From assembly GCA_947166895.1 (NCBI GenBank), contig CAMVFY010000004.1:1-48279 (forward strand): 48,279 nucleotides of DNA, written 5' to 3'. Below are positions 26,917 to 35,770 of the stretch, in pieces; within the stretch, counting starts at the first letter, position 1, and each line of letters begins with the position of its first letter. Both the position numbers and the translations under genes were made by a program. The DNA comes from an uncultured Candidatus Saccharibacteria bacterium. Its GTDB lineage: Bacteria > Patescibacteriota > Saccharimonadia > Saccharimonadales > Saccharimonadaceae. The notes beneath the pieces are model-generated. The model did not search any database. It was not told the DNA's origin and was given only the letters and a program-made list of their open reading frames with translations.

Positions 26917-27935
26917 TATTTAGCCTCCTTTTGTTGCTTTATGTAATCGAGCGCAGCTTGCGCAACTCGACCAAAATATAATACCAGCCCTCTCTGGGCG
27001 GTTAGACGGTTTTCTGCCTCGTCCCATGCCACCGAATTCGGACCGTCTAGCACCGAATCAGTTACTTCTTCGTTACGGTTAGCTGGCAAACAGTGCATGA
27101 ACTTACAGTCTGGATTTTCGGTCGCCTTCATCATCTCATCATTCACTTGATATTTCGGGTAAAAATCTTTCATATATTCTTCTTTCGGTGTTTCCTTATC
27201 ATATAATCCATACCAAACATCAGTGTAAATGAAGTTGGCCCCTTTCAAACAATCTGGATTATCCGTCCACTCACATGAACCACCGTACTTCAAAGCGTTT
27301 CTCCTGCCTATTTCTAGCCATTCATCCGTAATTCTGTGATTGTCCGGACCGTAGTGTATAAAATTAAAACCTAGCTTAGTTGTTATATCGCACAAAGTAT
27401 TGCAAACTTGCGTTGCATCACCAACAAAGATAAACTTAAGTTCATTGGGCCTTTTACCGGTTGGCCAATGGTCAAAGACCGTAATCATATCTCCAACCCC
27501 CTGAGTAGGATGCACGCGATCACTCATACCGTTAATCACCGGAACATTAGCATATTTGGCTAAAGCCTCAATCGACTCATGTCGGTCGACTCTTGACATA
27601 ATCATGTCACACATTCTGCCTAGCACTACAGCAGTATCTTCTATTGTCTCGTGCGCCCCAAGCTGGATTGCACCCGGAGCTAAATTAATCGCATGACCAC
27701 CCAGCTGCACCATCGCCGTCTCAAATGAAACCCGCGTTCGAGTAGATTTTTGTTCAAACAGCATCGCTAAAGTCTTATGAAACAACAAATTTAAATATCC
27801 ACCACCTTTAATATATTCCCTTACCACTCGCGACACTTTTATAATGTCAATTATCTCCGACTGATCAAAATCTACCGTGTCAATAAAATCTTTTTTGGTT
27901 GGCACTTGATGCCCTAAAGTGTACAACTTATCCAT
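26916..27935 (-). CDS. ptcA: Putrescine carbamoyltransferase
   Basis: EQKSTRTRVSFETAMVQLGGHAI; YTDVWYGLYDKE (PTC-type loop instead of OTC SMG); KFMHCLPANRNEEVTDSVLDG. Confidence 0.85.
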   Translation of the reverse strand: MDKLYTLGHQVPTKKDFIDTVDFDQSEIIDIIKVSRVVREYIKGGGYLNLLFHKTLAMLFEQKSTRTRVSFETAMVQLGGHAINLAPGAIQLGAHETIEDTAVVLGRMCDMIMSRVDRHESIEALAKYANVPVINGMSDRVHPTQGVGDMITVFDHWPTGKRPNELKFIFVGDATQVCNTLCDITTKLGFNFIHYGPDNHRITDEWLEIGRRNALKYGGSCEWTDNPDCLKGANFIYTDVWYGLYDKETPKEEYMKDFYPKYQVNDEMMKATENPDCKFMHCLPANRNEEVTDSVLDGPNSVAWDEAENRLTAQRGLVLYFGRVAQAALDYIKQQKEAK

Positions 27936-27952
27936 AAGCTTTATTATACCAC

Positions 27953-27981
27953 AAAAAATAGCCCCGCGGGGCTATTTTTTT
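27953..27981. terminator. Intrinsic terminator between the antiporter gene and ptcA
   Basis: AAAAAATAGCCCCGCGGGGCTATTTTTT. Confidence 0.9.
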
Positions 27982-27990
27982 GCTGTTGCA

Positions 27991-29748
27991 CTACAGCGAG
28001 AACAGACAAAGCACTACGATATTAATTACCGCAATACATGCTACCACTCTGATTCCCCACTTAAACCAAGTCGAATACTCAACCTTAGCCAGTGCAAGAC
28101 CAGCCATAATTGCACCACAAGTTGGTGTAATGAGATTTACCAAACCGTTAGCTGATACAATCGTCATAGCTGCTACGTTGGTGCTGTAACCAAGATTTGC
28201 AGCCACCGGCGCGATAATCGGTGTCGACAAAGTCGCGAGGCCAGATGAAGATGGCACCAGTACCGACAGCACAATGTGCAAAATATAGTTAAGTGGTACG
28301 AACGCCATTTCCGGCAATGTCGCTAGGAAATTCGACGCGTTATAGATAATGTAGTTATCAAGCGAAGTCTCAGCCATTAGTACCGATGCTCCACGTGCTA
28401 CCGCAATCACCAATACTACGCCGATCATATCGTCTGCACCATCAACGAAGGCATCTACGAACCCGTGTTCACCTTGGCGGTTGATAATCGAAATGAGTAT
28501 CGCTGCGAGTAGGAACCACAATGCCGATTCAAAGAACCACCACTCACCTAGAGGCGCACCAGTCAACCACCCTGTCCATGATACGAAGAATTCAATTCCA
28601 AAGTCTTCCCAAGGAATAAACCCTACAATCATTACAAGGAAGGTCAAGCCAAATATAATTAGCGAAGCAATTTGTTTACCTGTTAGTTTTTCAATTTCGT
28701 CTTTGTTTTCCAAATACTTTGCGTATTTCTTTTCAGCTACCGCCTGTTCGCGAAGACTTAAGAATGTTGACCCTTTATCACGTTGCACCTTTTTTGCATA
28801 TCTCACCACAAAGAACGCTGCAATTGCCAAAGTTGTAAGCCATAGCACCACTGCTATCAAAATGATTGTGCCCTGGTTAAACTCAATTCCAGCATCCTTC
28901 ATCGCTGATATAGCAACACCGGTCGCAAATGGGTTGATTGTGGAACCTAGCACGCCTGCGCCCGAACCAAGTAGGATAGTTGCCACACCGACAAGCGGAT
29001 CCATCCCTGCCGCGAACATAGTCGCCGCAATCAGTACATAAAACCCGACGCTTTCCTCCAGGAACCCGTAAGTCGTACCGAGTATCGAGAAGATAAACAT
29101 GAGAAGCAGTATCAATAAATATTCCTTGCCATTCATCTTCTTGACTAAAATCTTGATCCCAGTTTCCAAAGCCTTGGTCTTTGCCATTACCGCTAGGAAG
29201 CCGCCGAGCACCATCACAAAGATACAGACGTCAATTGCGTTTTCAAACCCAAGAATCGGGGCCATCAAAACTTGATAGAGTTTTGCGCCAGCGACACCAG
29301 AGCCGTCTACGATTACACAGCCTTCCTCGCCATTAACCTCTTCACAAGCTTCCTTAGTATCGAAAACCTCGTCCGAATCCAACAAGTTTTCACCGATTGG
29401 CATCACCTCACCGCCTTCTTCGGGTGCATTTATGGCTTCGGGTGCAACCGGCTCAGCCTGACCAGGAAGTTCAGCTGGAACTTCATCGCCGACCTCGGGA
29501 GTAAAAGTTTCTCCGTTCGGCAAAACATCAGGCGCCTCTTTTACGCCTTCCGCCGGCACTTCACCTTCCCACTCACCAGGGCCAACTTCCACGCTTGGAA
29601 CTTCATCATCAAGCGGTGCCGCCATGTATTTGGCTTTCGGCAACACATGCGACAAAATACCAAGCAAGATAATTAGAATCATGATAATCGAATATGCTGA
29701 GAGCATTGCACGACTGCGTCTCTTGCTTCGATTCTTCTTTCTAAACAT
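27991..29748 (-). CDS. YfcC-family (arginine/ornithine antiporter-like) membrane protein with acidic extracytoplasmic insertion
   Basis: Multi-TM; LGGFLAVMAKTKALETGIKILVKKMNGKEYLLILLLMFIFSILGTTYGFLEE; VPSSSGLATLSTPIIAPVA. Confidence 0.85.
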   Translation of the reverse strand: MFRKKNRSKRRSRAMLSAYSIIMILIILLGILSHVLPKAKYMAAPLDDEVPSVEVGPGEWEGEVPAEGVKEAPDVLPNGETFTPEVGDEVPAELPGQAEPVAPEAINAPEEGGEVMPIGENLLDSDEVFDTKEACEEVNGEEGCVIVDGSGVAGAKLYQVLMAPILGFENAIDVCIFVMVLGGFLAVMAKTKALETGIKILVKKMNGKEYLLILLLMFIFSILGTTYGFLEESVGFYVLIAATMFAAGMDPLVGVATILLGSGAGVLGSTINPFATGVAISAMKDAGIEFNQGTIILIAVVLWLTTLAIAAFFVVRYAKKVQRDKGSTFLSLREQAVAEKKYAKYLENKDEIEKLTGKQIASLIIFGLTFLVMIVGFIPWEDFGIEFFVSWTGWLTGAPLGEWWFFESALWFLLAAILISIINRQGEHGFVDAFVDGADDMIGVVLVIAVARGASVLMAETSLDNYIIYNASNFLATLPEMAFVPLNYILHIVLSVLVPSSSGLATLSTPIIAPVAANLGYSTNVAAMTIVSANGLVNLITPTCGAIMAGLALAKVEYSTWFKWGIRVVACIAVINIVVLCLFSL

Positions 29749-29800
29749 TTGTTTTCCTCTTTAAGTTGATATTATCCCCCTAGTGATGTCTAATCGCTAC

Positions 29801-31030
29801 CTATTCCTCCTCTCTGACTAATGCCATCGTCATACAGTGCGTCCCACCACGTCCACGTGACAATTCTGAACTCGGGATTTCGATTACCCTGATACCATGT
29901 TTTCTAAGCGCCTCGTTTGTAACGAAATTTCTATCATACGCCGTTACTACACCCGGCTTGATACAGAATAAGTTCACACCGTCGCTCCACTGTTCACGTT
30001 CGGCGTCAATCCTTCGGCCATTACCGCATTTAATCAGCTCCACCTTATTCAGATGTAAATATTTCTCCAGCACCTTCTGCAAACTTTGGTGAATTTCAAC
30101 AATGTCGAGCTCTCCGCCAGCCCCCTTCGTAATCTCGTAAATCGTCGAAATATCCATAATCGCATCCTGTACTGCAAACTTATCTACATCTACTCGCGTC
30201 ATCACCGTATCAAGATGCATAAAACTGCGTTCGTCCGGAATATCAACTGCCAGCACATATTTAAAGGTGTTTTTCTTGTCTTTAAACAGGTTTCTCGCAA
30301 AATCCGCAATCGCATCCGGTTCTGTCCTTTGCGAAATACCAATTGCAATTACTTCCTTCGACAAAACCATAATGTCGCCACCTTCAATCGAATACGGCTC
30401 CGTGCGATCATAATATAGTTTCGTATCAGTATAGAATGGGTGGTACTTAAACACATAATCAAAGAACATCGACTCGCGGTTACGCGTCGGCGCCCACATT
30501 CTATGCAACGTTGCGCCATAACCAATCGTAGAAATCGGATCTCTCGGACAGTAAATATTCGGGATTGGGTCTAATATCATTTTACCAATATCACGCGTCG
30601 CATAAAATCCCGAAACATTTCGGAGCTTCTTTAACTCGGTAATATCCGTACCCGCAATACATTTTTTTACCAAATCACGGTTGTCTTTGAAACTATTTAA
30701 GAATTCAAAACAATGTTTAGCTAGTTTCGCCGATGTCACTCCAGCCTCAGCGATAAACTGCTCAATGAATTTCTTTCGCACAGTCCTGCCACCGGCGTCT
30801 AAAGCCTCTGCGATTAAGTCCGTCACATAAACCACTTCGACACCTTCTGCTCTCAAAGCATTTGCAAAAGCGTCATGCTCTTGCTGTGCTACTTTGAGAT
30901 ACGGAATCTCATCAAACAGCAACCGACTAAGTGAATTCGGCGTCAAGTTCAAAAACTCTTCCCCTGGCCGGTGTAGCAACACCTTCTTCACAGGCGCAAT
31001 TTCGCTGAAATTGCAAATTGTACTTCGCAT
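29801..31030 (-). CDS. arcA: Arginine deiminase
   Basis: EIAPVKKVLLHRPGEEFLNLTP; FYATRDIGKMILDPIPNIYCPRDPISTIG; EGGDIMVLSKEVIAIGISQRT; MHLDTVMTRVD; SELSRGRGGTHCMTMALVREE. Confidence 0.96.
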   Translation of the reverse strand: MRSTICNFSEIAPVKKVLLHRPGEEFLNLTPNSLSRLLFDEIPYLKVAQQEHDAFANALRAEGVEVVYVTDLIAEALDAGGRTVRKKFIEQFIAEAGVTSAKLAKHCFEFLNSFKDNRDLVKKCIAGTDITELKKLRNVSGFYATRDIGKMILDPIPNIYCPRDPISTIGYGATLHRMWAPTRNRESMFFDYVFKYHPFYTDTKLYYDRTEPYSIEGGDIMVLSKEVIAIGISQRTEPDAIADFARNLFKDKKNTFKYVLAVDIPDERSFMHLDTVMTRVDVDKFAVQDAIMDISTIYEITKGAGGELDIVEIHQSLQKVLEKYLHLNKVELIKCGNGRRIDAEREQWSDGVNLFCIKPGVVTAYDRNFVTNEALRKHGIRVIEIPSSELSRGRGGTHCMTMALVREEE

Positions 31031-32031
31031 TATTTTTCTCTCCTTTCATAGAGCGTTAAAAACATTACTGCTTTAATAGTATGCATCCGGTTTTCCGCCT
31101 CATCAAACACAATCGAACGTTCCGATTCAAACACTTCGTTAGTCACTTCCATTTCCGAAAGCCCAAATTTTTCATGAACATCTCGTGCCACTGATGTATT
31201 TAGATCGTGGAATGATGGCAACGCATGCAAAAACACCGCGCCCGGCTTCGCCCGATTCATCATCTCCATATTCACCTGGTATGGTTTCAGCTGTTCAATT
31301 CTTTCGCCCCATTTTTCCTTATCCTCGCCCATCGACAACCACACATCGGCATAAATTGCATCCGCTGTATCGTCTAGCGCATGAAGGTCACTTGTCACCG
31401 TAATAGTGCAACCATTCTTCTTTGCGATTTCCCGACATTTTTCCACCAACTCATCTGCTGGCCTCAATTCTTCCGGCCCGCAAGCAATAAAGTTTACACC
31501 CATTTTCGCGCTCATTGCCATTAAAGAATTTGCCACATTATTCCTCGCATCTCCCACGAACGCCAAAGTTAACCCTTTCAAATTCCCCAAATGCTCTTCC
31601 ATCGTCATGAAGTCCGCTAGCACCTGAGTTGGGTGACATTCATCGGTAAGACCATTCCAAACCGGCACATCAGCATATTTTGCCAAATCCTCTACAATTT
31701 TCTGATCAAATCCGCGGTACTCAATTCCATCATAAAATCTCGCGAGCACCCGCGCCGTATCTGCAATCGACTCCTTGTGCCCCATCTGTGAACCTGTCGG
31801 ATCAAGGTAAGTTACCCCCATACCGAGGTCATACCCGGCCACCTCAAACGAACATCTAGTTCGTGTCGACGTTTTCTCAAACAAAATCGCAATGTTTTTA
31901 TCCGGAAAAAACTTATGGCTTCTTCCCTCATGTTTTAATTCTTTGAATTTTTTTGCCGTTGCCAACATATAACGAAGCTCGTCTTCGCTAAAGTCTAAGA
32001 TTTTTAAAAAGTCTCTTCCGTAAAAATCCAT
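31030..32031 (-). CDS. arcB: Ornithine carbamoyltransferase (catabolic)
   Basis: FEKTSTRTRCSFEVAGYDLGMGVTYLDPTGSQMGHKESIADTARVLARFYDGIEYRGF; DVWLSMGE; HALPSFHD. Confidence 0.95.
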   Translation of the reverse strand: MDFYGRDFLKILDFSEDELRYMLATAKKFKELKHEGRSHKFFPDKNIAILFEKTSTRTRCSFEVAGYDLGMGVTYLDPTGSQMGHKESIADTARVLARFYDGIEYRGFDQKIVEDLAKYADVPVWNGLTDECHPTQVLADFMTMEEHLGNLKGLTLAFVGDARNNVANSLMAMSAKMGVNFIACGPEELRPADELVEKCREIAKKNGCTITVTSDLHALDDTADAIYADVWLSMGEDKEKWGERIEQLKPYQVNMEMMNRAKPGAVFLHALPSFHDLNTSVARDVHEKFGLSEMEVTNEVFESERSIVFDEAENRMHTIKAVMFLTLYERREK

Positions 32032-32095
32032 TGTATCACCCTTTTTACTTAAGTCTATTGTAGCTTAAAATAACTTTAAGCGCAAGCTTTTTGCT

Positions 32096-33031
32096 TTACC
32101 TAACAATCGTTCCCGCCTTACCTTTTAGAGCCGCTTCCACATTTTCGATATCCGTAATTATTCCCGTTCCGCCTTTTTTTGCAAACGCCACCGCTGCTTC
32201 AACTTTTGGCAGCATCGAACCGGCTTTAAAATATCCATATTTTTTTAGCCTTGTCATTTCAGTCGCCGACACCTCACCCAAAGCTTCTTGTTCATTAGTT
32301 CCAAAATTCAAATACACATTTGGCACCGCCGTCACCGACACGAATATATCCGCCTTCGTTAGCTCCGCCAATTTTTCGGCCGCAAAATCTTTATCGATCA
32401 CTGCGTCAATGCCCTTTAAGCGTTTCAATACTCGCGTCCGATAAACCGGAATCCCACCACCCCCGGCTGCGATTACGATCACCCCGTCCTTCACCAGTTC
32501 CAAAATCGCCTTCTTCTCCACAATATCAATCGGTTTTGGTGATGCTACCACTCTTCGCCACCCCCGCCCAGCATCTTCCTTTACCGTCCAGCCCTTCACT
32601 AATGCCATTTTTTTAGCTTCTTTTTCGGTATAAAATTGCCCGATTGGCTTGGTCGGATTTTTAAACGCCGCATCTGCCTTATCTACTACTACCTGAGAAA
32701 CCACCGTCACCACCTTCGCATTCCGACCTTTTTTCAAAAATGCGTTATTTATCGCCTGAGTCAACCAATAACCAATTTGTCCTTGGCTCATCGCTACCGC
32801 TGTTTCAAGTGGCATCGCTGGAGCTTTCTCAGTACCAGCCGACTCCTCGTGGATCAAAATATTTCCTACTTGCGGTCCATTGCCATGCGCGATAATAATC
32901 TCGTATTTATCCGCTAGTTTCGCTACAATCTCCCCCACTTCCATCGCAATTGCTTTCTGTGCTTCCGCCGTTGCTTCGCCATTTTTTTGTAAAGCATTAC
33001 CGCCTAGCGCTAATACCACCCTTTTTTTCAT
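32096..33031 (-). CDS. arcC: Carbamate kinase
   Basis: VVLALGGNALQ; IIAHGNGPQVGNI; GWRRVVASPKPIDIVE; VIAAGGGGIPV; AVIDKDFAAEKLA; GSMLPKVEAA. Confidence 0.95.
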   Translation of the reverse strand: MKKRVVLALGGNALQKNGEATAEAQKAIAMEVGEIVAKLADKYEIIIAHGNGPQVGNILIHEESAGTEKAPAMPLETAVAMSQGQIGYWLTQAINNAFLKKGRNAKVVTVVSQVVVDKADAAFKNPTKPIGQFYTEKEAKKMALVKGWTVKEDAGRGWRRVVASPKPIDIVEKKAILELVKDGVIVIAAGGGGIPVYRTRVLKRLKGIDAVIDKDFAAEKLAELTKADIFVSVTAVPNVYLNFGTNEQEALGEVSATEMTRLKKYGYFKAGSMLPKVEAAVAFAKKGGTGIITDIENVEAALKGKAGTIVR

Positions 33032-34164
33032 TATTTTTCTCCCATTAATTTTTTGAGCTCATTCTTATAAGCTTCTACGCCCGGTTGGTCAAACGGGTTC
33101 ACACCAAACATTTTCGCCGAAATCGCACACGTTAGCTCAAAGAAATACACCAGCTCCCCAAACCCCTTCTCATCGTAACTAGATGGCGTAATCGTAAGTA
33201 CCGGAATCCCCCCTTGCATATGAGCGATTTTTACCGCTTGCACCACCTTAGCATTCATCTCGTCAGTTGGATAATCAATAATCGTTTCAAACAGATTCCG
33301 CCTTCCGTCCTGCATGAATTGGCCCATCGAATGTAAGTCTGTCGAATAAATCACCGCCGCCGGGAAAATCCCTTGCTTATTTTTACCTTCCGACTCTCCA
33401 AATAACTGTTTCAACCACTCATTAAAAAACATTGTCGCCGGCTCAAAACTCGCAAACACTTCCGTATCATAACCCTTTGTGCCTAAGCTATGCCGCATCG
33501 TCGCATACTCTACCGCCGGCCGCACCGCCGACTCTACCGCTTCCGCTGCTCCTTCCAGTAGTTTGTCAATATCGACTCCAGCCACCGCCATCGGAAGTAG
33601 CCCCACCGCCGTCAACACCGAGTATCGGCCACCGATGTTATCCGGCACAACAAATCTAGCATAGCCATTTCTTACAGCCTCATCATGCAAAGTCCCCACC
33701 TTCGCATCCGTCGTCGCATAGATCCGACTTTTCCCTTCTTCCTCACCATATTTTTCAAACAATTTTTTCTTAAAAGCCTCAAAAGCTATCGCCGGCTCCA
33801 AAGTCGTCCCAGATTTTGATATCACATTAATCGAAAAATCTGCATCCCCCACCTCACTTAAAGCTCGTTCAAGCTCTCTCCGGCTCAACGAATTCCCGGC
33901 GTAGATAATCTTTGTCCCAGATTTAGGCCTCAAAGCCTCGATAATAGCTCGATGCCCCAAATACGACCCGCCAATTCCAATACATACTAAGTATTCGCTC
34001 TCTTCCTGAATTTTCTGTGCCGCCTCTTTAATCCTCGCGAACTCCCCCATATCATATCTACGCGGCAAATTCAACCATCCACTCATCTTGTCCCGAGCTA
34101 TTTCCTTCAAAATCCCCTCGGCTCGTTTTTCGTCAATCTCAATCTTAAAATTGGTCGCTATCAT
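33031..34164 (-). CDS. pgi: Glucose-6-phosphate isomerase
   Basis: VCIGIGGSYLGHRAIIEAL; NVISKSGTTLEPAIAFEAF; GGRYSVLTAVGLLPMAVAG; QPGVEAYKNELKK; stop overlaps arcC start. Confidence 0.93.
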   Translation of the reverse strand: MIATNFKIEIDEKRAEGILKEIARDKMSGWLNLPRRYDMGEFARIKEAAQKIQEESEYLVCIGIGGSYLGHRAIIEALRPKSGTKIIYAGNSLSRRELERALSEVGDADFSINVISKSGTTLEPAIAFEAFKKKLFEKYGEEEGKSRIYATTDAKVGTLHDEAVRNGYARFVVPDNIGGRYSVLTAVGLLPMAVAGVDIDKLLEGAAEAVESAVRPAVEYATMRHSLGTKGYDTEVFASFEPATMFFNEWLKQLFGESEGKNKQGIFPAAVIYSTDLHSMGQFMQDGRRNLFETIIDYPTDEMNAKVVQAVKIAHMQGGIPVLTITPSSYDEKGFGELVYFFELTCAISAKMFGVNPFDQPGVEAYKNELKKLMGEK

Positions 34165-34214
34165 GTTACCTCCAACTATATCTCTATTATATCAAATAAA
34201 AATCATTTAGCCTC

Positions 34215-34243
34215 TTGTGTTTTTTCAAAATGTATGGTATAAT
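34215..34243 (+). promoter_or_regulatory. Sigma70-like promoter for the 102-aa ORF
   Basis: TTGTGT-17 nt-TATAAT (34238-34243). Confidence 0.7.
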
Positions 34244-34275
34244 AGTAATAGAACTGATTCTAGGGGGATACACGT

Positions 34276-34584
34276 ATGCAATACGAAGTAACAGTTCACT
34301 TAACATCAAACCAATCAGAGCTAATCAGAACATTGCTCGAAAAAAACGGTTTCGTAATTTATCAAATCAACAAATGGACACTCAGCTTAAAGCCACTGAA
34401 ACACAGTAAAGTCATCCCATTTCAACAGCCAAGAGATTACTTTTTCTGTTGCATCTACAACGGAGAAAAAAGTCTCGAGGACATGCAAATTAATCGTCGA
34501 AAATTAGTGGAGCACCCGAGCTTTATAGATATGCAAGAGCGAACCAGATCTTCTACTTCCGTCGAAATAATTTCCCCCTTTTAA
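34276..34584 (+). CDS. Hypothetical protein, 102 aa
   Basis: Upstream promoter and aggggg SD; downstream terminator. Confidence 0.6.
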   Translation: MQYEVTVHLTSNQSELIRTLLEKNGFVIYQINKWTLSLKPLKHSKVIPFQQPRDYFFCCIYNGEKSLEDMQINRRKLVEHPSFIDMQERTRSSTSVEIISPF

Positions 34585-34673
34585 CCTCCTGCTCGCCTCG
34601 TAACACCACCAATGACATCCTCCTTTTTATCCTCCTTTTACTCTTTTCTCGGCCTGAGTGCTCCCTAATTTTA

Positions 34674-34706
34674 CCCCGGTGACAATAGCCACCGGGGATT
34701 TTTTAT
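34674..34706 (+). terminator. Intrinsic terminator
   Basis: CCCCGGTGacaatagcCACCGGGGATTTTTT. Confidence 0.85.
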
Positions 34707-34722
34707 GCTATAATCTCTTTGT

Positions 34723-34809
34723 GCCCGAGTGGCGGAATTGGCAGACGCGCTAGCTTCAGGTGCTAGTGGTAGCAATACTGTGCAGGTTCAACCCCTGTCT
34801 CGGGCACCA
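34723..34809 (+). tRNA. tRNA-Leu (anticodon CAG), CCA encoded
   Basis: GCCCGAGTGGCGGAATTGGCAGACGCGCTAGCTTCAGGTGCTAG...GTTCAACCC...CTCGGGCACCA; long variable arm. Confidence 0.95.
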
Positions 34810-34836
34810 TCTACTCAACACCCACCAGGGCGTTTT

Positions 34837-35745
34837 TTATTTATGAACACTCTTGATTTTTTTAAAATCAACTTTCAAAACCGCATCGCGTAAAGCTTCT
34901 TCATTGCCATAATGCGTATGTACTCCCGGCGAATCCGACAACATATGTTGCGCAAACGGAAAACTCACCACTTTATCAAGCACCGCACCAAACTTTCCAA
35001 CCCGAGACGAAGCTACATAAAAATGATCCACATCTTTTAATGGAATATCTAGTGCCTGCTTCATTTCTTCCGGAAAGAATGTCAAAGAAAACAAATCTCC
35101 GTCCGGCTCACCGGCAAGTCGCCCATAAGCAATCGACGTGTTCCCCTCGATCCAAAGCCTTTGATTTAATGGTCTCATTTTGGCATTCATCAAGTTCGCC
35201 AAGCACTCCACTTTTTTCGAACCATCCGTGTTTTTCATTTCACACACAAAATCCCCCTCACAAGTCGTCGTCATCACCGCACCGTGCACATCTGGCGATT
35301 TCAAACCATGTTTTTCGTCATACGAAATTGTGTCACTGATATAATCCATCATCACCCACGACAAAAGCCCAGTCTTAGTGTTCTCTGCCATCAAATAATA
35401 CTCTGCCCTCGCACCCCAAAACACACTCGTATGAATCCGAAACATCGACACAATTCCGTAGTATTTTTCCTCATCACCCTCAAAGACTGCCGATTTCGCC
35501 GGCACAAACCCCTCAGGCATGAACTTTTGCACCCTCTCCGGCACCGGAATCTCGTAAAATAGAAACGAGCAGTACGGTTCCACCACAAACGGCATTTTAT
35601 CGGCCTTTTTTGCTGATGAAACAACGATTTTCTTCTGCAGCCAAACCGGCATCTTTGCTAGTTTTGTCTGCATATAGTGAGCTTTTCCGACCATCACCGG
35701 GTCGACCAATTTTTCTACCCCCTTCGCATACGCCAAAACATTCAT
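34837..35745 (-). CDS. Conserved hypothetical protein (possible acetoacetate decarboxylase-like fold, weak)
   Basis: Long ORF with TATAAT 6 nt before ATG; no family recognised securely. Confidence 0.6.
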   Translation of the reverse strand: MNVLAYAKGVEKLVDPVMVGKAHYMQTKLAKMPVWLQKKIVVSSAKKADKMPFVVEPYCSFLFYEIPVPERVQKFMPEGFVPAKSAVFEGDEEKYYGIVSMFRIHTSVFWGARAEYYLMAENTKTGLLSWVMMDYISDTISYDEKHGLKSPDVHGAVMTTTCEGDFVCEMKNTDGSKKVECLANLMNAKMRPLNQRLWIEGNTSIAYGRLAGEPDGDLFSLTFFPEEMKQALDIPLKDVDHFYVASSRVGKFGAVLDKVVSFPFAQHMLSDSPGVHTHYGNEEALRDAVLKVDFKKIKSVHK

Positions 35746-35770
35746 GCTTAAATTATAGCATAGGTATGCA

